The position numbers and the translations under genes were made by a program. Positions 47,468 to 57,654 of a stretch of DNA of 57,747 nucleotides are shown here, piece after piece. The notes below the pieces were generated by a model, which searched no databases, had not been told where the DNA came from, and saw only the letters and a list, made by a program, of their open reading frames with translations. This DNA comes from Corallococcus sicarius (GTDB lineage Bacteria; Myxococcota; Myxococcia; Myxococcales; Myxococcaceae), in assembly GCF_003611735.1 (NCBI RefSeq), contig NZ_RAWG01000015.1:1-57747 (forward strand). The letters are read 5' to 3'. The first letter of the stretch is position 1; each line of letters begins with the position of its first letter.

Positions 47468-48982
47468 TCAGCGCTTCGCGTCCCGCGCATGCACGGCCGC
47501 TTCCAGCCGGGCCAGGCTGCGCTGCATCTCCGCCATCTGCGCCTTGAGCGTGTCCACCTCCGCGCTCTTCGCGTTCAGTTCCTGCGTGCGACGCGCCAGC
47601 GCCTGGATGGCCACCATGTTCACGCCGTCGATGTCCAACAGGCCAATGCTCTTGTCATCCGTGCCCAGGCCGAAGGCCGCGCGGAAGTCCTGCGCCACCG
47701 GGCCCACGTGCCGCACGCCGTCCGCCTCCGCCTTGTAGCGCCAGCTCTCCACCGGCATCGCGGCCACCTTCGCCAGGACCGCCTCCCCGTCCACGCGGCG
47801 GAAGTCCTCCTTGGTGGCGCGGTCCGACGTGCAGGAGAAGGCGCCGGAGCCCGCCGGCAGGTCACACCCCGTGAGCATGTCGCTGCGCGTGCGCAGCCGC
47901 ACCCCGCCCGACGCGCGCACCGTGAACTGGTTGGAGGCGGTGTTCGTCACCACCGCGTTGGTGACGGAGGCGTCGGCCCAGATGAACGACCCGTTGAAGC
48001 CGCCCGACGACGCCCGCTGACCCAGCGCCGTGGAGTAGTCCCCGTCCGCCACGTTGCGATAGCCCACCGCCACCGCGCCCTGGGCGCTGGCCGTGTTGGT
48101 GTAGCCCATCGCCGTGGAGTAGAGCCCACTCGCGGTACTGAACGCGCCCGAAACGAACGCCACCGAGCCCGAGGCCGTGTTGCTCGTGCCGAAGCATGCC
48201 GTGGTCGTACCGGTCGCCTGACACTGGTCGCCGTACGCGAAGCTGCCGTAGCCACTGGCCATCGTCAGGGTGCCGCCCGCGAGGGAGTAGAAGCCGATGT
48301 TGGCCTCGTCCCACTGCGTGTCGGCGTTGCCCACGCGGAAGGCCGCCTTGGACGGGTGCCACATCAACCGCAGGCCCTTACCCGTCATCGGGAGGGTGCC
48401 GCGGCCCAATTCACCCCGCACCAGCAGCCCGCCCGCGGAGTCCAACGTGAAGAGCTGGAACTGGTCCCAGGTCGGCTGGCTGCCGCCCGTGGTGGTGTTG
48501 CGCACGCGCAAGAGCGGCGTGGCCGGCGTCGCGTTCGTGGTCGCGTCGAGGAACACCTCCGTGTTCGCCGTCAGCCGGCCCTGCACCTGCCCCGAGCCCG
48601 TCACCGCGAACGACGCGGCCTGCGGCGTCACACCGTTCTGGATGGCGGTCGTCGCGGCCGTCAGCCGCGGATCATTCCCCTCCACCGCCGTGCCCGGGCC
48701 GCTGCCGTAGACGACGCTCGCCACGTCGCCGTCCAGCTTCAGCCCCGTGCCCACCTGCACCGAACCCGCGGGGCCGATGGGGCCGATGGGGCCCGCGGGG
48801 CCGATGGGGCCCGCGGGGCCGACCGAACCTGCGGGGCCGATGGGGCCCGCGGGGCCGACCGAACCCGCGGGGCCGGTCAGGCCCGCGGGGCCCTCCGGCC
48901 CCGTGTCCCCTTCGGAAACACACCCGCTCACGCCCACCACAGCGACACAGCCCAGCGCAACCACCACTCCTCGGCCCCTCAT
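47468..48982 (-). CDS. Surface lipoprotein: collagen-like stalk, YadA-head-like repeats and S74 chaperone
   Basis: 504 aa. Lipobox V-V-G-V-S-G-C. Residues about 27-75 are Gly-Pro-Ala/Ile triplets forming a collagen-like triple helix. A beta domain (100-240) and repeats of the YadA-head kind (G-L-Y-S-T-A-M-G-Y-T-N-T-A, G-D-Y-S-T-A-L-G-Q, about 270-350) follow. The C-terminus is an intramolecular chaperone of the S74 family: S-D-R-A-T-K-E-D-F has the Ser and Lys five apart as in phage tailspikes, then Y-K-A-E-A-D-G-V-R-H-V-G-P-V-A-Q-D-F. The chaperone directs trimerisation and is cut off by itself. A coiled coil ends it (400-500). Confidence 0.88.
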   Translation of the reverse strand: MRGRGVVVALGCVAVVGVSGCVSEGDTGPEGPAGLTGPAGSVGPAGPIGPAGSVGPAGPIGPAGPIGPIGPAGSVQVGTGLKLDGDVASVVYGSGPGTAVEGNDPRLTAATTAIQNGVTPQAASFAVTGSGQVQGRLTANTEVFLDATTNATPATPLLRVRNTTTGGSQPTWDQFQLFTLDSAGGLLVRGELGRGTLPMTGKGLRLMWHPSKAAFRVGNADTQWDEANIGFYSLAGGTLTMASGYGSFAYGDQCQATGTTTACFGTSNTASGSVAFVSGAFSTASGLYSTAMGYTNTASAQGAVAVGYRNVADGDYSTALGQRASSGGFNGSFIWADASVTNAVVTNTASNQFTVRASGGVRLRTRSDMLTGCDLPAGSGAFSCTSDRATKEDFRRVDGEAVLAKVAAMPVESWRYKAEADGVRHVGPVAQDFRAAFGLGTDDKSIGLLDIDGVNMVAIQALARRTQELNAKSAEVDTLKAQMAEMQRSLARLEAAVHARDAKR

Positions 48983-49083
48983 GCAGTGCTCTCCTGGTGA
49001 AGGACGCTCACACTGGCAAAGCACCGGGTCGGAGTAAAACCAGGACAACCCCGGGAGTCAGGGTTCCCGGATGAGCGGGGTTC

Positions 49084-50151
49084 CTACCAGAGCATGTCCT
49101 GGTCCTCGGTGACGCCCGGGACGTTGGACAGCTGGAGCTCGCGGCCGGCCACGCGCACGGTGCCCTCGAAGAAGCCCACGGGCTGGGCGAAGTGGCTCAC
49201 CACCAGGCGCAGGTTGCGCTCCTCGCGGTGCACGTAGATGGGCTTGAAGCGCAGGTCCACCGCGCCGTCGGCCGTCGTCAGGCGCCAGGGGTCGAGCAGC
49301 TCCTTCGCGTTGTATTCGAAGTGCGCGCGGCCCACCGGGTAGAGCCGGTCCCCCAGCCAGACGGCGTTCTCGTTGGCCTGGGCATCGCCCTCGTTGAAGC
49401 CCTCCACCAGGTTGATGCCCACGGGCGTGCCGTCCGCAAGCCGCCCGGCCGCGAAGGCCCAGCGCCAGGCCGTGTGCCGCGCCAGGTAGCCCTGCGTGTA
49501 GTCCATGCCGCCCACGCCACCGTCCAACCGGAAGCGCTTGCCGCCCGCCTCCAGACTGCCGAAGGCCAACAGGCCGCTGCGCTTCTGGGTGACGTTGACC
49601 AGCCCGTCGCCCGCCACGGGCGCGATGACGGTGAGGGCCGGAGGGCCGCCCGCCACCAGCAGGTCGCCGTTCCACTGGAACGTCTGGAGCGACTGCGTGC
49701 GCATGCGGCTGACGTCCACCTCCACCTGGTAGCGCTCGTCGGCCTCGCCGCGCTTGACGGACATGCGACCGCCCAGCGTGCGGAACGCGGCCACCAGCCC
49801 CGCGCCCGGCTTGTCGCTCACCTCCGCGAGCGGCCCGGGCACGCCCAGGAAGCTCACGTCGCACAGGGGGCGCTTCTCCTGCAGGTCCACCGCCACCGCG
49901 AAGGCATTGGCCGTGTAGCCCAGGTCCACCACCGCGAAGAGCGCCGCCACCTCCTGCGTGGCGACGAAGGTGTAGTGCCAGCGCTTGCGCTTGAGCAGCC
50001 GCGTGGCGCGCCCCGGGGCCCACTTCCCCAACAGTTTGGGCAGGTCCACTTCGGGCAGCTCACCCTGGTACGTACCGAACCGAGGCTCTCCCTGCGAGGA
50101 GGCCACCGAGGCCGGCGCGAAGGGCAGGAGGGCTTCACTCTCAGGAGTCAT
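49084..50151 (-). CDS. DUF2804 family protein
   Basis: 355 aa, no signal. Conserved family features: K-R-W-H-Y-T-F-V-A-T, A-V-V-D-L-G-Y, G-G-M-D-Y-T-Q-G-Y-L-A-R-H-T-A-W-R-W-A, and N-L-V-E-G-F-N. The fold is predicted to resemble AttH/lipocalin-like hydrolase pairs; no enzymatic function has been shown to my knowledge. Two codons compete at the start (GTG then ATG); the ATG at 50151 is used. The next gene on the strand ends 107 bp upstream, so it is probably separate. Confidence 0.82.
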   Translation of the reverse strand: MTPESEALLPFAPASVASSQGEPRFGTYQGELPEVDLPKLLGKWAPGRATRLLKRKRWHYTFVATQEVAALFAVVDLGYTANAFAVAVDLQEKRPLCDVSFLGVPGPLAEVSDKPGAGLVAAFRTLGGRMSVKRGEADERYQVEVDVSRMRTQSLQTFQWNGDLLVAGGPPALTVIAPVAGDGLVNVTQKRSGLLAFGSLEAGGKRFRLDGGVGGMDYTQGYLARHTAWRWAFAAGRLADGTPVGINLVEGFNEGDAQANENAVWLGDRLYPVGRAHFEYNAKELLDPWRLTTADGAVDLRFKPIYVHREERNLRLVVSHFAQPVGFFEGTVRVAGRELQLSNVPGVTEDQDMLW

Positions 50152-50257
50152 CACGGGACATTGGACGGCACTTCGCGAGCCCTGTCACGCGGACATCGAC
50201 GGAGGCCCCCCACAACGGCGCCCCGGCGACACTCACGGGGCGCTCCACGCCTGCTCG

Positions 50258-51426
50258 CTAGCTCCGGCCGAAGATGATGCGCTCTTCGGACAACAGCCGC
50301 GTGGTGAAGCGCAGGGCCACCGCGGACACCACCAGGCACGACAGGAGCGCGAGGACGAAGGGCACCGGGCCCAGCGTCTCGCCGCGCATCACCTCCGCCG
50401 CGAGCATCTCCTGCCCCAGCACCGGCACCGCGAACATCCACGTCTGCGTCTGGAGGGGCGACAGGGCCAGCATCATCCCCGGCAGCGTGGGCAGCACCAT
50501 CAGGAGCGACAGGTACGTCTGCGCCTCCTTGTACGAACGCGCATACGTGGACACCCACATCTGCACCGCGGACGCGGCGAGCACCAGCGGCATCACCGCC
50601 GCCAGCATCCCCAGCGCGGCCGGCAGGTCGAAGCGGGCGCGCACGCCCAGGTCCTCCAGCGGCACGCGCTTCACCACCAGGAAGTAGCCCACCAGACACA
50701 GCAGCACGCCCGCGGCCGCCATGGCGCACGTGGCCAGCCACTTGCCCGCCACCACCGCGCCGCGCGGGGCGGGGTTGAGCAAGAGCGGCTCCAGCGAGCC
50801 GCGCTCGCGCTCGCCCGCCATCGTGTCGCTGGCCAGCTGCATGCCGCCCGCGAACGCCGCCATCACCAGGAACAGGGGGATGGTGGTGAGCACCGTGGCC
50901 GCGGTGCGCTCCGGCGTGGACAAATCCAGCTCATCCACGCGCACGGGCACCGCCAGCTCCGGCGCCACGCCGCGCGCGAACAGGCGCTGGCTGCCCAGCT
51001 GCTGCGAGTACGCCCCCAGCATCCGCTGCGCGCGCTGCACCGAATGCCGCGCCTTGTTGCGCGAGCTGTCCACCACCAGCCGCACCGCCGCGGTGCGCCC
51101 GGAGGTGAAGTCCTCCGCGTAGTCGTCCGGCACCACCAGCACCACGTCCAGCTTGCCGGCCTGCACGAGCGCCTCGTAGTCCTGCGGCGCCTCCGACAGC
51201 TTCGCGCCGTAGCGCTCCAGGAAGGCCATCAGGCTGGGCGCGTGCGCGCGGCCCACCACGGGCATCTCCAGCGGCCGGTCCTGCCGGTACCAGGAGGCCA
51301 TGATGTTGAACATCACCAGGAAGACGAGCGGGCCCAACAGCGGCCACAGCAACGCGGAGCCCATCGTGCGCCGGTCGCGCAGGTGGTCCCGCACCTCCTT
51401 GCGCAGCACCGTCCCGACGAGCCCCC

Positions 51427-51430
<4 letters not shown>
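50258..51430 (-). CDS. ABC-2 type transporter permease (NatB-like)
   Basis: 390 aa. One N-terminal membrane helix (SALLWPLLGPLVFLVMFN), a large extracytoplasmic domain (50-180) and five more helices in the C-terminal half, ending in helices around M-L-A-V-M-P-L-V-L-A. The A-G-E-R-E-R-G-S-L-E-P-L-L-L motif is characteristic of NatB/YhaP permeases. With the ATPase immediately upstream it forms an exporter; the substrate (sodium, a peptide or a drug) cannot be read. Its ATG overlaps the ATPase stop by 4 bases. Confidence 0.88.
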
Positions 51431-52161
<731 letters not shown>

Positions 52162-52180
52162 GGGCGCGGGAGTCCTGACC

Positions 52181-53731
52181 CTACGGCACGGGGCCGGCGA
52201 AGGAGGTGAAGAAGGGCGGCCGCTTGAGGCCCGTCCCACAGTCGGGCGTGAGGCCCTCCACGCTGCCGCGCGTGAGCACCTCCGCCATCAGCGAGCGCGC
52301 GCAGTCCGCGCCCACCGTGTTGTGCCCCAGCCCCGGCACCACCACGTGCAGGCTGCGCGACAGGGTCTGCTTCGCCTGTTCGCCCCAGGCCGGCGGCGTC
52401 ACCGGATCCAGCTCCCCGGAGAGCAGCAGCGTGGGGATGTCCGACACCACCGGTTCGCGGAAGTTCTTCGGCACGTCCGCGGCGGGCCACTTCTCACACG
52501 CCTTCTTCACGTCCAGCGCCATGCGCGAGCCGAACCAGGTGCCCTTCGCCTCGCGCTCGGCGTCCGCCTCCGTGAAGAAGGGCGCGTCCTCCGCGCACAC
52601 CACCGCGAGGAACATGCCCCGGCTGGTGGTGCGCGCCACCTCGTCGGTGAGCCCCAGCGACAGCGCGACGAAGGGCGTCCAGTCATCCTTCGCGGCGCGG
52701 TCCAGCATCAGCGGCACCAGCGACGCGACGTCCGGGCTGTAGAGCAGCGCGAACAGCTCCGACACGAAGATGCGCCGGGTGAGCGTGAAGTCCTCCGGCA
52801 CGCCCGTGCGCGGATGGGCCACGCGCACCTTCGCGGGCGCGGCGTCCAGCTTCGCGAGCAGCCCTTCCGTGCGGGCCCGCAGGTCCGGGTAGGCCTTCGC
52901 GCAGACGCTGTCCTTCGCGCACGCCTCCAGCAGCAGATCCAGGGCGCGCTGGCCGTCGCGCGCGGCGTACAGCGGCAGGTACTGCCCCATGGGGGCCACG
53001 CCATCCAGGATGGCCGTGCGCACGCGGTCCGGGTGCTGGCGCATGTACACCAGCGCCGCGCGCGTGCCGTAGGAGATGCCCCACAGGTTCACCTGCCGGT
53101 AGCCCAGCGCCGCGCGCACGTCGTCCAGGTCGTCCATGGCGATGGACGTGGTGTACAGCCGCTCGTCCGCGTCCCAGCCCTTGCGGCACTGGGGAAGCAC
53201 GTCCGCGTCCTCGCGGTCCTCGAAGCGCTCCGCCAGCGACGCGCGCGACGGATTGAGCGCCTCGCAGTCCAGCGGGTGCGAGTCCCCCGTGCCGCGCTGG
53301 TCCACGAAGACGATGTCGCGCTGGCGGCGGATGCGGTCCAGGGCCGGGAGGATGCGCGTGCGCGAGGCCGCCTGCCCCGGGCCGCCCGCGAGGAAGAACA
53401 GCGGATCCTCCTGGGGCTGCGACGCGAGCGCGGGCACCACCACCACGCGCAGGGAGAGCTTGCGGCCCTTCGCCGCCATCCGGTCCTCGAAGACCTCCAG
53501 CGTGCCGCACAGCGTCTGCGCGGCCACCCCGTCCAGCCGGCACGGCGTCAGGGCCATGCGCCGCACCGGGCCGGAGGCCCCCGTGGACTCACCGGACGCG
53601 CGCGAGCAGCCCGTGGCCCACGTCAGCGACACCAGCAGCGCCAGCGCGAGCGGTATGGAGGGACCCCGCGGGTGCCCGGCGGGCGCTCCCGGGGAGGTGG
53701 CGAGGGGGTGAGAGAAGATGCCACCTGTCAC
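52181..53731 (-). CDS. Alpha/beta hydrolase, S33 tripeptidyl-aminopeptidase-like lipoprotein
   Basis: 516 aa. A hydrophobic leader ending T-W-A-T-G-C suggests lipidation or export. The nucleophile elbow G-I-S-Y-G-T-R-A-A, oxyanion F-L-A-G-G-P-G-Q and [10 protein letters not shown] mark the S33 family of prolyl/tripeptidyl aminopeptidases; Asp in G-E-L-D-P-V-T-P and His in G-L-G-H-N complete the triad. The TAP-like C-terminal cap is present. The start is uncertain: a GTG at 53731 gives a long n-region, and no ATG lies between it and the hydrophobic stretch. The ABC genes follow it on the strand, 19 bp away. Confidence 0.85.
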   Translation of the reverse strand: MTGGIFSHPLATSPGAPAGHPRGPSIPLALALLVSLTWATGCSRASGESTGASGPVRRMALTPCRLDGVAAQTLCGTLEVFEDRMAAKGRKLSLRVVVVPALASQPQEDPLFFLAGGPGQAASRTRILPALDRIRRQRDIVFVDQRGTGDSHPLDCEALNPSRASLAERFEDREDADVLPQCRKGWDADERLYTTSIAMDDLDDVRAALGYRQVNLWGISYGTRAALVYMRQHPDRVRTAILDGVAPMGQYLPLYAARDGQRALDLLLEACAKDSVCAKAYPDLRARTEGLLAKLDAAPAKVRVAHPRTGVPEDFTLTRRIFVSELFALLYSPDVASLVPLMLDRAAKDDWTPFVALSLGLTDEVARTTSRGMFLAVVCAEDAPFFTEADAEREAKGTWFGSRMALDVKKACEKWPAADVPKNFREPVVSDIPTLLLSGELDPVTPPAWGEQAKQTLSRSLHVVVPGLGHNTVGADCARSLMAEVLTRGSVEGLTPDCGTGLKRPPFFTSFAGPVP

Positions 53732-53867
53732 TGCGGGCCAACCTCCGGCACGGGGGAGACCCTGGCCGCATACCACTGGTGTGCCGAAGGTGCACCCACC
53801 CGCCAAGGGTCCGCTCGCGCGCCGGGATTGAATCCCGCGCGGACCGGGTGCGTCCTCTGCTACGCCC

Positions 53868-54710
53868 ATGCCCATGAAGAATCGCGCGTTCCTGGTGTTC
53901 CTCGCCCTGTCCGTCTTCACGCTCAGCGGCTGTGCCGCGCTCCAGAGCCTGTTCAACAGCGCCTTCAAGAAGCCCACCCTGCGCTTCAAGACGGCGCGGC
54001 TGGCCAACGCGTCGCTGTCGGACGCGACGGTGGACCTGGTGTACGAGTTGGACAACCCCAACAGCCTGGGCCTGAAGCTGGCGTCGGTGGACTACGCCTT
54101 CTTCGTGGAGGGCAAGCAGGTGGTCGCCGGCAAGCCGAAGAGCGGCGTGAACCTCAAGTCCAACGGCAAGAGCGAGCTCGTCTTCCCCGCCAACGTGCGG
54201 TTCGCGGACATCGCGCCGGTGGTGACGACGTTCCTCAACAAGGACGTGGCGGCCTTCAAGGCCCAGGGCTCCCTGGGCATCCAGACGCCCATCGGCGTCA
54301 TCAGGCTCCCGCTGGAGAAGGAGGGCACCTTCGCGGTCCCCAAGATTCCCCAGGTGCAGTTCCAGCCGCCGCGCATCACGAACGTGACGCTGAGCGGGGC
54401 CACGGTGGAGTTCCCGCTGTCCATCACCAACCGCAACGGCTTCCCCCTGCCGGTGTCCGGCATCACCGGCGCCCTCAAGGTGGCGGGCGCGAGCGTGGGC
54501 AACCTGAACACGGGCAACCTGGGGATGCTGGACGCCAGCGGGACGAAGCAGGTGACCCTGCCCCTGACCATCAACTTCGCGAGCGCGGCGTCGGCGGCCA
54601 TGGCCCTGCGCTCGGGCGGCAATGCGCAGGTGAGCCTGAACGGCAACCTGACCTCGGACGCACAGTCCGTGCCCTTGAACCTGAGCCAGCTGCTCAACTT
54701 CAAGAAGTAG
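53868..54710 (+). CDS. LEA14/WHy-like lipoprotein
   Basis: 280 aa. Signal and lipobox (V-F-T-L-S-G-C). Two tandem WHy-like domains (about 30-140 and 150-265) with the N-P-N-S-L-G-L-K-L and N-R-N-G-F-P-L-P-V turns characteristic of LEA14-type water-stress proteins. They form beta-sandwich folds with no known enzyme activity; bacterial members are thought to bind or shield in the periplasm. There are two Mets at the start (53868 and 53874). Divergent from the S33 gene. Confidence 0.84.
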   Translation: MPMKNRAFLVFLALSVFTLSGCAALQSLFNSAFKKPTLRFKTARLANASLSDATVDLVYELDNPNSLGLKLASVDYAFFVEGKQVVAGKPKSGVNLKSNGKSELVFPANVRFADIAPVVTTFLNKDVAAFKAQGSLGIQTPIGVIRLPLEKEGTFAVPKIPQVQFQPPRITNVTLSGATVEFPLSITNRNGFPLPVSGITGALKVAGASVGNLNTGNLGMLDASGTKQVTLPLTINFASAASAAMALRSGGNAQVSLNGNLTSDAQSVPLNLSQLLNFKK

Positions 54711-54814
54711 CTGACGGAGGGCTTGCAGGGGAGCAGGCGGTGCGGACGCCGGGGATGTTGTCCCCGGGCGGGGGAGCCGTTACGGTTGCGCCGCTTCCCC
54801 GAGGGCCCCCCGCC

Positions 54815-55207
54815 ATGCGCCGCATCCTCTTCAAGTCCAAGATCCACCGCGCCACGGTGACGCAGGCCGACCTCGACTATGAGGGCTCGGTGACCATCGA
54901 CCGCAACCTGCTCCAGGCCGCGGACATCCTCCCGTTCGAGAAGGTCGCGGTGTGGAACGTCACCCGCGGCACCCGGCTGGAGACGTACGCCCTGGAGGGT
55001 GAGGCGGGCAGCGGCGTCATCTGCATCAACGGCGCGGCCGCGCACCTCAACCAGCCCGGCGACCTCGTCATCCTCGCCACCTTCGCGGAGGTGGAGGAGG
55101 CGGAGCTGGCGAACTGGAAGCCCACGGTGGTGTTCGTGGACGGCAAGAACCGGGCGGTTCCCGGCATCACCGAGGAAATCCCCGGGCCCGCGCGCCGTAT
55201 TGCCTGA
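54815..55207 (+). CDS. panD: Aspartate 1-decarboxylase
   Basis: 130 aa. A pyruvoyl-dependent enzyme making beta-alanine for pantothenate. The self-cleavage site G24-S25 lies in D-Y-E-G-S-V-T-I at the same position as in E. coli; catalytic neighbours K9, H11 and R12 (S-K-I-H-R-A), R54 region (W-N-V-T-R-G-T-R) and Y58-like T-Y are present. Cut into two chains with the pyruvoyl group on the larger. ATG at 54815 preceded by a C-rich stretch. Monocistronic. Confidence 0.94.
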   Translation: MRRILFKSKIHRATVTQADLDYEGSVTIDRNLLQAADILPFEKVAVWNVTRGTRLETYALEGEAGSGVICINGAAAHLNQPGDLVILATFAEVEEAELANWKPTVVFVDGKNRAVPGITEEIPGPARRIA

Positions 55208-55319
55208 AGCCGCGAGCGCCGGCTTGTTTTGCCGGCCCTCTCCCTGTCTGCCATGCTCCCCGCCCTTCCCTGCAGGAGCGGGGGCGCGGGCGGCCCCGTG
55301 TCCCGGAGGCGATGGCGCG

Positions 55320-55763
55320 ATGAGGTGGACGTGGGTGGGCCTGACGGCCCTGGCGTGGGTGGCGGTGGGGTGCAAGTCGGTGGGTCCCTACCAGCGTGAC
55401 CCCAACGAGGAGGACGCCCTGTCCTCGAACGTGCCGGTCATCCGGGCGCCCCCGAAGGACCGCTGCGTCGCGCTGGGGAAGTCCTCCGTGCGGGGCCCCT
55501 GCGATGACGCGCTCTACCTGGGCAGCGAGTACACGCGGCGCCTCGCGGTGGGCGACGAGGTCTGCCTGGAGGGGGGCTACGGCGAGGAGCCGGGCGCGGC
55601 GTGCAAGGCGCGCGCGGCGGTCATCGACACGGGGACCAACCGGGTGAAGCTGGAGGTGCGGCAGGCGCGCCCGGACTCGCGGTGGTTCAAGTCGGAGATG
55701 CGACACGCCTGGTACGAAGAGGGCGCGCTGGTGGACCTGTACCTGGCCGAGCGGGGTTACTAG
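55320..55763 (+). CDS. Small lipoprotein, unknown function
   Basis: 147 aa. Signal and lipobox (A-L-A-W-V-A-V-G-C). The mature part has four Cys in two pairs and SH3-like strand patterns (R-L-A-V-G-D-E-V-C-L-E-G, A-V-I-D-T-G-T-N-R-V-K-L-E-V). The final W-Y-E-E-G-A-L-V-D-L-Y-L-A resembles the end of a beta domain. No family recognised. The stop is 43 bp before the EcsC-like gene, so they may be co-transcribed. Confidence 0.7.
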   Translation: MRWTWVGLTALAWVAVGCKSVGPYQRDPNEEDALSSNVPVIRAPPKDRCVALGKSSVRGPCDDALYLGSEYTRRLAVGDEVCLEGGYGEEPGAACKARAAVIDTGTNRVKLEVRQARPDSRWFKSEMRHAWYEEGALVDLYLAERGY

Positions 55764-55806
55764 ACACGAGACACCCGGCCGCGAGCGCGGCCCCAAGGAG
55801 GAGGAC

Positions 55807-56439
55807 ATGGCCTTCTACGACGGCGTGACGGAGCGACTGGGCTTCTTCAAGAAGCTGACCCCCGCGGAGCTGAAGAAGCTGGGGGCCCTGCGTCTGTCGG
55901 ACCTCATCCAGCAGGAGGTGGGGCGGGCCAAGGTGCGCGTGGCGGCGCTGGAGAAGCGCTATCCGTCCGCGAACACCAAGGAGCTGGCGCAGCGGCTGGT
56001 GGACGAGAAGAAGAGCCTCGCGAGCATGGCGGGCGGCGTGAGCGGCGTGTTCGGGCTCATCTCCCTGCCAGCGGACCTGGTGTTCATGGCCTACCTGCAG
56101 ATCATCCTGCTGACGGACGTGGCCACGCTCTACAAGGCGAACCTCAAGACGGACCGCGCGCGCGGAGAGCTGCTGGACCTGTTCGGCTACGCCAACGGGC
56201 TGGGGCCGCTGCACCGCTCCGGGCCCAAGGTGCTGGGGAAGCTGGCCGCGATGCTGCTGGCCAAGGGCGGCATGTCCACGCTGGGCCGCGCCATGCCGCT
56301 GGTCGCCGCGCCCATCACCGCGTACCTCAACAACCAGCACATCCAGATGGTGGGCGAGCAGGCCGTGCGCTTCTACGAAGGCTTCGACAAGGCCCACGCC
56401 AAGGCGAAGTCCGCGAAGCGCAAGGCGAGCGGGAGCTGA
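55807..56439 (+). CDS. EcsC-like protein
   Basis: 210 aa. Start preceded by AAGGAGGAGGAC. A helical N-terminus (SDLIQQEVGRAKVRVAALEK) leads to hydrophobic stretches (MAGGVSGVFGLISLPADLVF, LQIILLTDVATLY), then G-L-G-P-L-H-R-S-G and P-L-V-A-A-P-I-T-A-Y-L-N. The S-L-P-A-D-L-x-F-M-A-Y-L-Q segment is typical of EcsC-family proteins, which are peripheral or membrane-embedded and of unclear function in most bacteria. Ends in a Lys/Ala tail (A-H-A-K-A-K-S-A-K-R-K). Confidence 0.75.
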   Translation: MAFYDGVTERLGFFKKLTPAELKKLGALRLSDLIQQEVGRAKVRVAALEKRYPSANTKELAQRLVDEKKSLASMAGGVSGVFGLISLPADLVFMAYLQIILLTDVATLYKANLKTDRARGELLDLFGYANGLGPLHRSGPKVLGKLAAMLLAKGGMSTLGRAMPLVAAPITAYLNNQHIQMVGEQAVRFYEGFDKAHAKAKSAKRKASGS

Positions 56440-56581
56440 GGCCCGAAAGGGCCTCGTCCGACCCAACCGATATGCCCGTCACGTATCCACGTTGAGTCCC
56501 ATGCGGGCATGGACCCGCGGGACCTCGTGGTGGCGCTGGCCTGAGCCGGAGGCTGACGCCCCCAGGGGATGGAGGGGTGGC

Positions 56582-57121
56582 ATGACGGAGCTCTCGGTGG
56601 ATGTGCGGGTGCAGGTGGCGCGGTTGCGGAACCTCCTCGTCGACGCGGCCCGTTGCGGCTCCCTGGCGAGCCCCCTGGCGTCCCTGTCCCATCCCCGCTG
56701 GGAGCCGCTGGAGCTGCAGGCCCTCTGGTGGCTGCGCGCGGAGTGTCTGCTGCCGGTGGGTGTGCTCGCGATGCGACTGGGGGGACTCGCCATGCCCCGC
56801 TTGAGCCGACTCGTGGACCGGCTGGAGGAGGGCGGCCTCGTGCGCCGCGAGCGCTCCGTCCGGCATGATCGCCGCCGCGTGCGCGTGCGCCTCACCGACG
56901 AGGGCCGCGCCGTGGCGGAGCAGATGGACGCGCAGGTGCAGGAGCGCATGGGGCGGCTGCTGGCCCCGCTCCAGGGCGAGACGCGCAGCGCGCTGGTGGA
57001 CATCCTGGAGCTGTGGGTGGAGGCGCTGGGCGCCCAGGCGCGCGCCGCCGTGGAAGCGGACGAGGACGACGCCGCTCCGGACGTGGCTCCCGATGAGCTT
57101 CTAACAGCCTCCGCCGCGTGA
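56582..57121 (+). CDS. MarR-family transcriptional regulator
   Basis: 179 aa. Winged helix-turn-helix: R-L-G-G-L-A-M-P-R-L-S-R-L-V-D-R-L-E-E-G-G-L-V is the recognition helix, and R-S-V-R-H-D-R-R-R-V-R-V-R-L-T the wing, as in MarR/OhrR. There are N- and C-terminal dimerisation helices (LVDILELWVEAL). GGATGGAGGGGTGGC precedes the ATG; the frame is open further upstream but has no ribosome site. A palindrome in the downstream promoter at 57551-57567 may be its target. The C-terminus (A-D-E-D-D-A-A-P-D) is acidic. Confidence 0.88.
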   Translation: MTELSVDVRVQVARLRNLLVDAARCGSLASPLASLSHPRWEPLELQALWWLRAECLLPVGVLAMRLGGLAMPRLSRLVDRLEEGGLVRRERSVRHDRRRVRVRLTDEGRAVAEQMDAQVQERMGRLLAPLQGETRSALVDILELWVEALGAQARAAVEADEDDAAPDVAPDELLTASAA

Positions 57122-57136
57122 CGACGGCCCGCGGGC

Positions 57137-57556
57137 CTACAGCTTCACCTCGGTGACGCCCGCGGGCGACGGCAGGCCTCCGCTTCCACCTCCACCGGGA
57201 CCACGTCCGCGCGCACGGGCCCCAGGGGACACCGCCCCGCGGTGTCCGTCTCTTTGCCGGGCTCCCGCAGGGACACGGCGACGCCCTCGGCTTCAGGGAC
57301 GAACTCCTGCGCGGGCATGGCGCTCCAGGCCCCCCGCGCATCGCGGTGCTCGAGCAGGTCCACCGGAGAGGGGGACCGCGCTCGCACCTGGAGCTGCGCC
57401 CGCGTGAAGCCATCCCTCCGGAGCACCCGCCAGCGATACGCCGGCACGCGCCCCCACCCCGTCCGCCGTGCCCGCCATCGCCTCCGTCGGCGTGAAGGTG
57501 GAGTCCCACTGCGCGGGCGCCACCGGCCGTCGCGGACGGATGCCGCGCAAATGCAA
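57137..57556 (-). pseudogene. Eroded or miscalled gene in the 57122-57654 gap
   Basis: The 533-bp gap holds a coding-like minus-strand sequence broken by at least two frame changes. Parts read Q-W-D-S-T-F-T-P-T-E-A-M-A-G-T-A-D-G, then R-V-P-A-Y-R-W-R-V-L-R-R-D-G-F-T and P-A-Q-E-F-V-P-E-A-E-G-V-A-V-S-L-R-E, then G-L-P-S-P-A-G-V-T-E-V-K-L ending at 57137. One break falls at the five-C run 57451-57455, the other near 57175-57180. Adding or dropping single bases restores a frame of about 140 codons. I do not recognise the product. It could be a real decayed gene or two homopolymer miscalls. Confidence 0.45.
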
Positions 57557-57567
57557 CTTGATTGCAT
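57551..57567. promoter_or_regulatory. Candidate MarR-type operator
   Basis: ATGCAA-CTTGA-TTGCAT is a perfect 6-bp inverted repeat, followed by an A/T-rich TATACA (57567-57572) that could serve as a -10 box. It lies 88 bp before the gene at 57655 and downstream of a MarR gene. Assignment is by form and position. Confidence 0.45.
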
Positions 57568-57654
57568 ATACACTTTGATGGCATCCATTGCGGGCCCTTC
57601 GCGGAAGACGTGAGGCGGCCCACGCACCGCCACGGGTGCGCCCGGAGGGGAGCC

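Noticed and set aside
48760-48900. Tandem GGGGCCGATGGGGCCCGC-type repeats as a mobile element.
   Set aside because: They encode Gly-Pro-Ala/Ile triplets in frame of the surface lipoprotein.
57126-57137. GGCCCGCGGGCC palindrome as a terminator.
   Set aside because: It is a 12-bp self-complementary site with no loop and no T-run; probably chance in this base composition.
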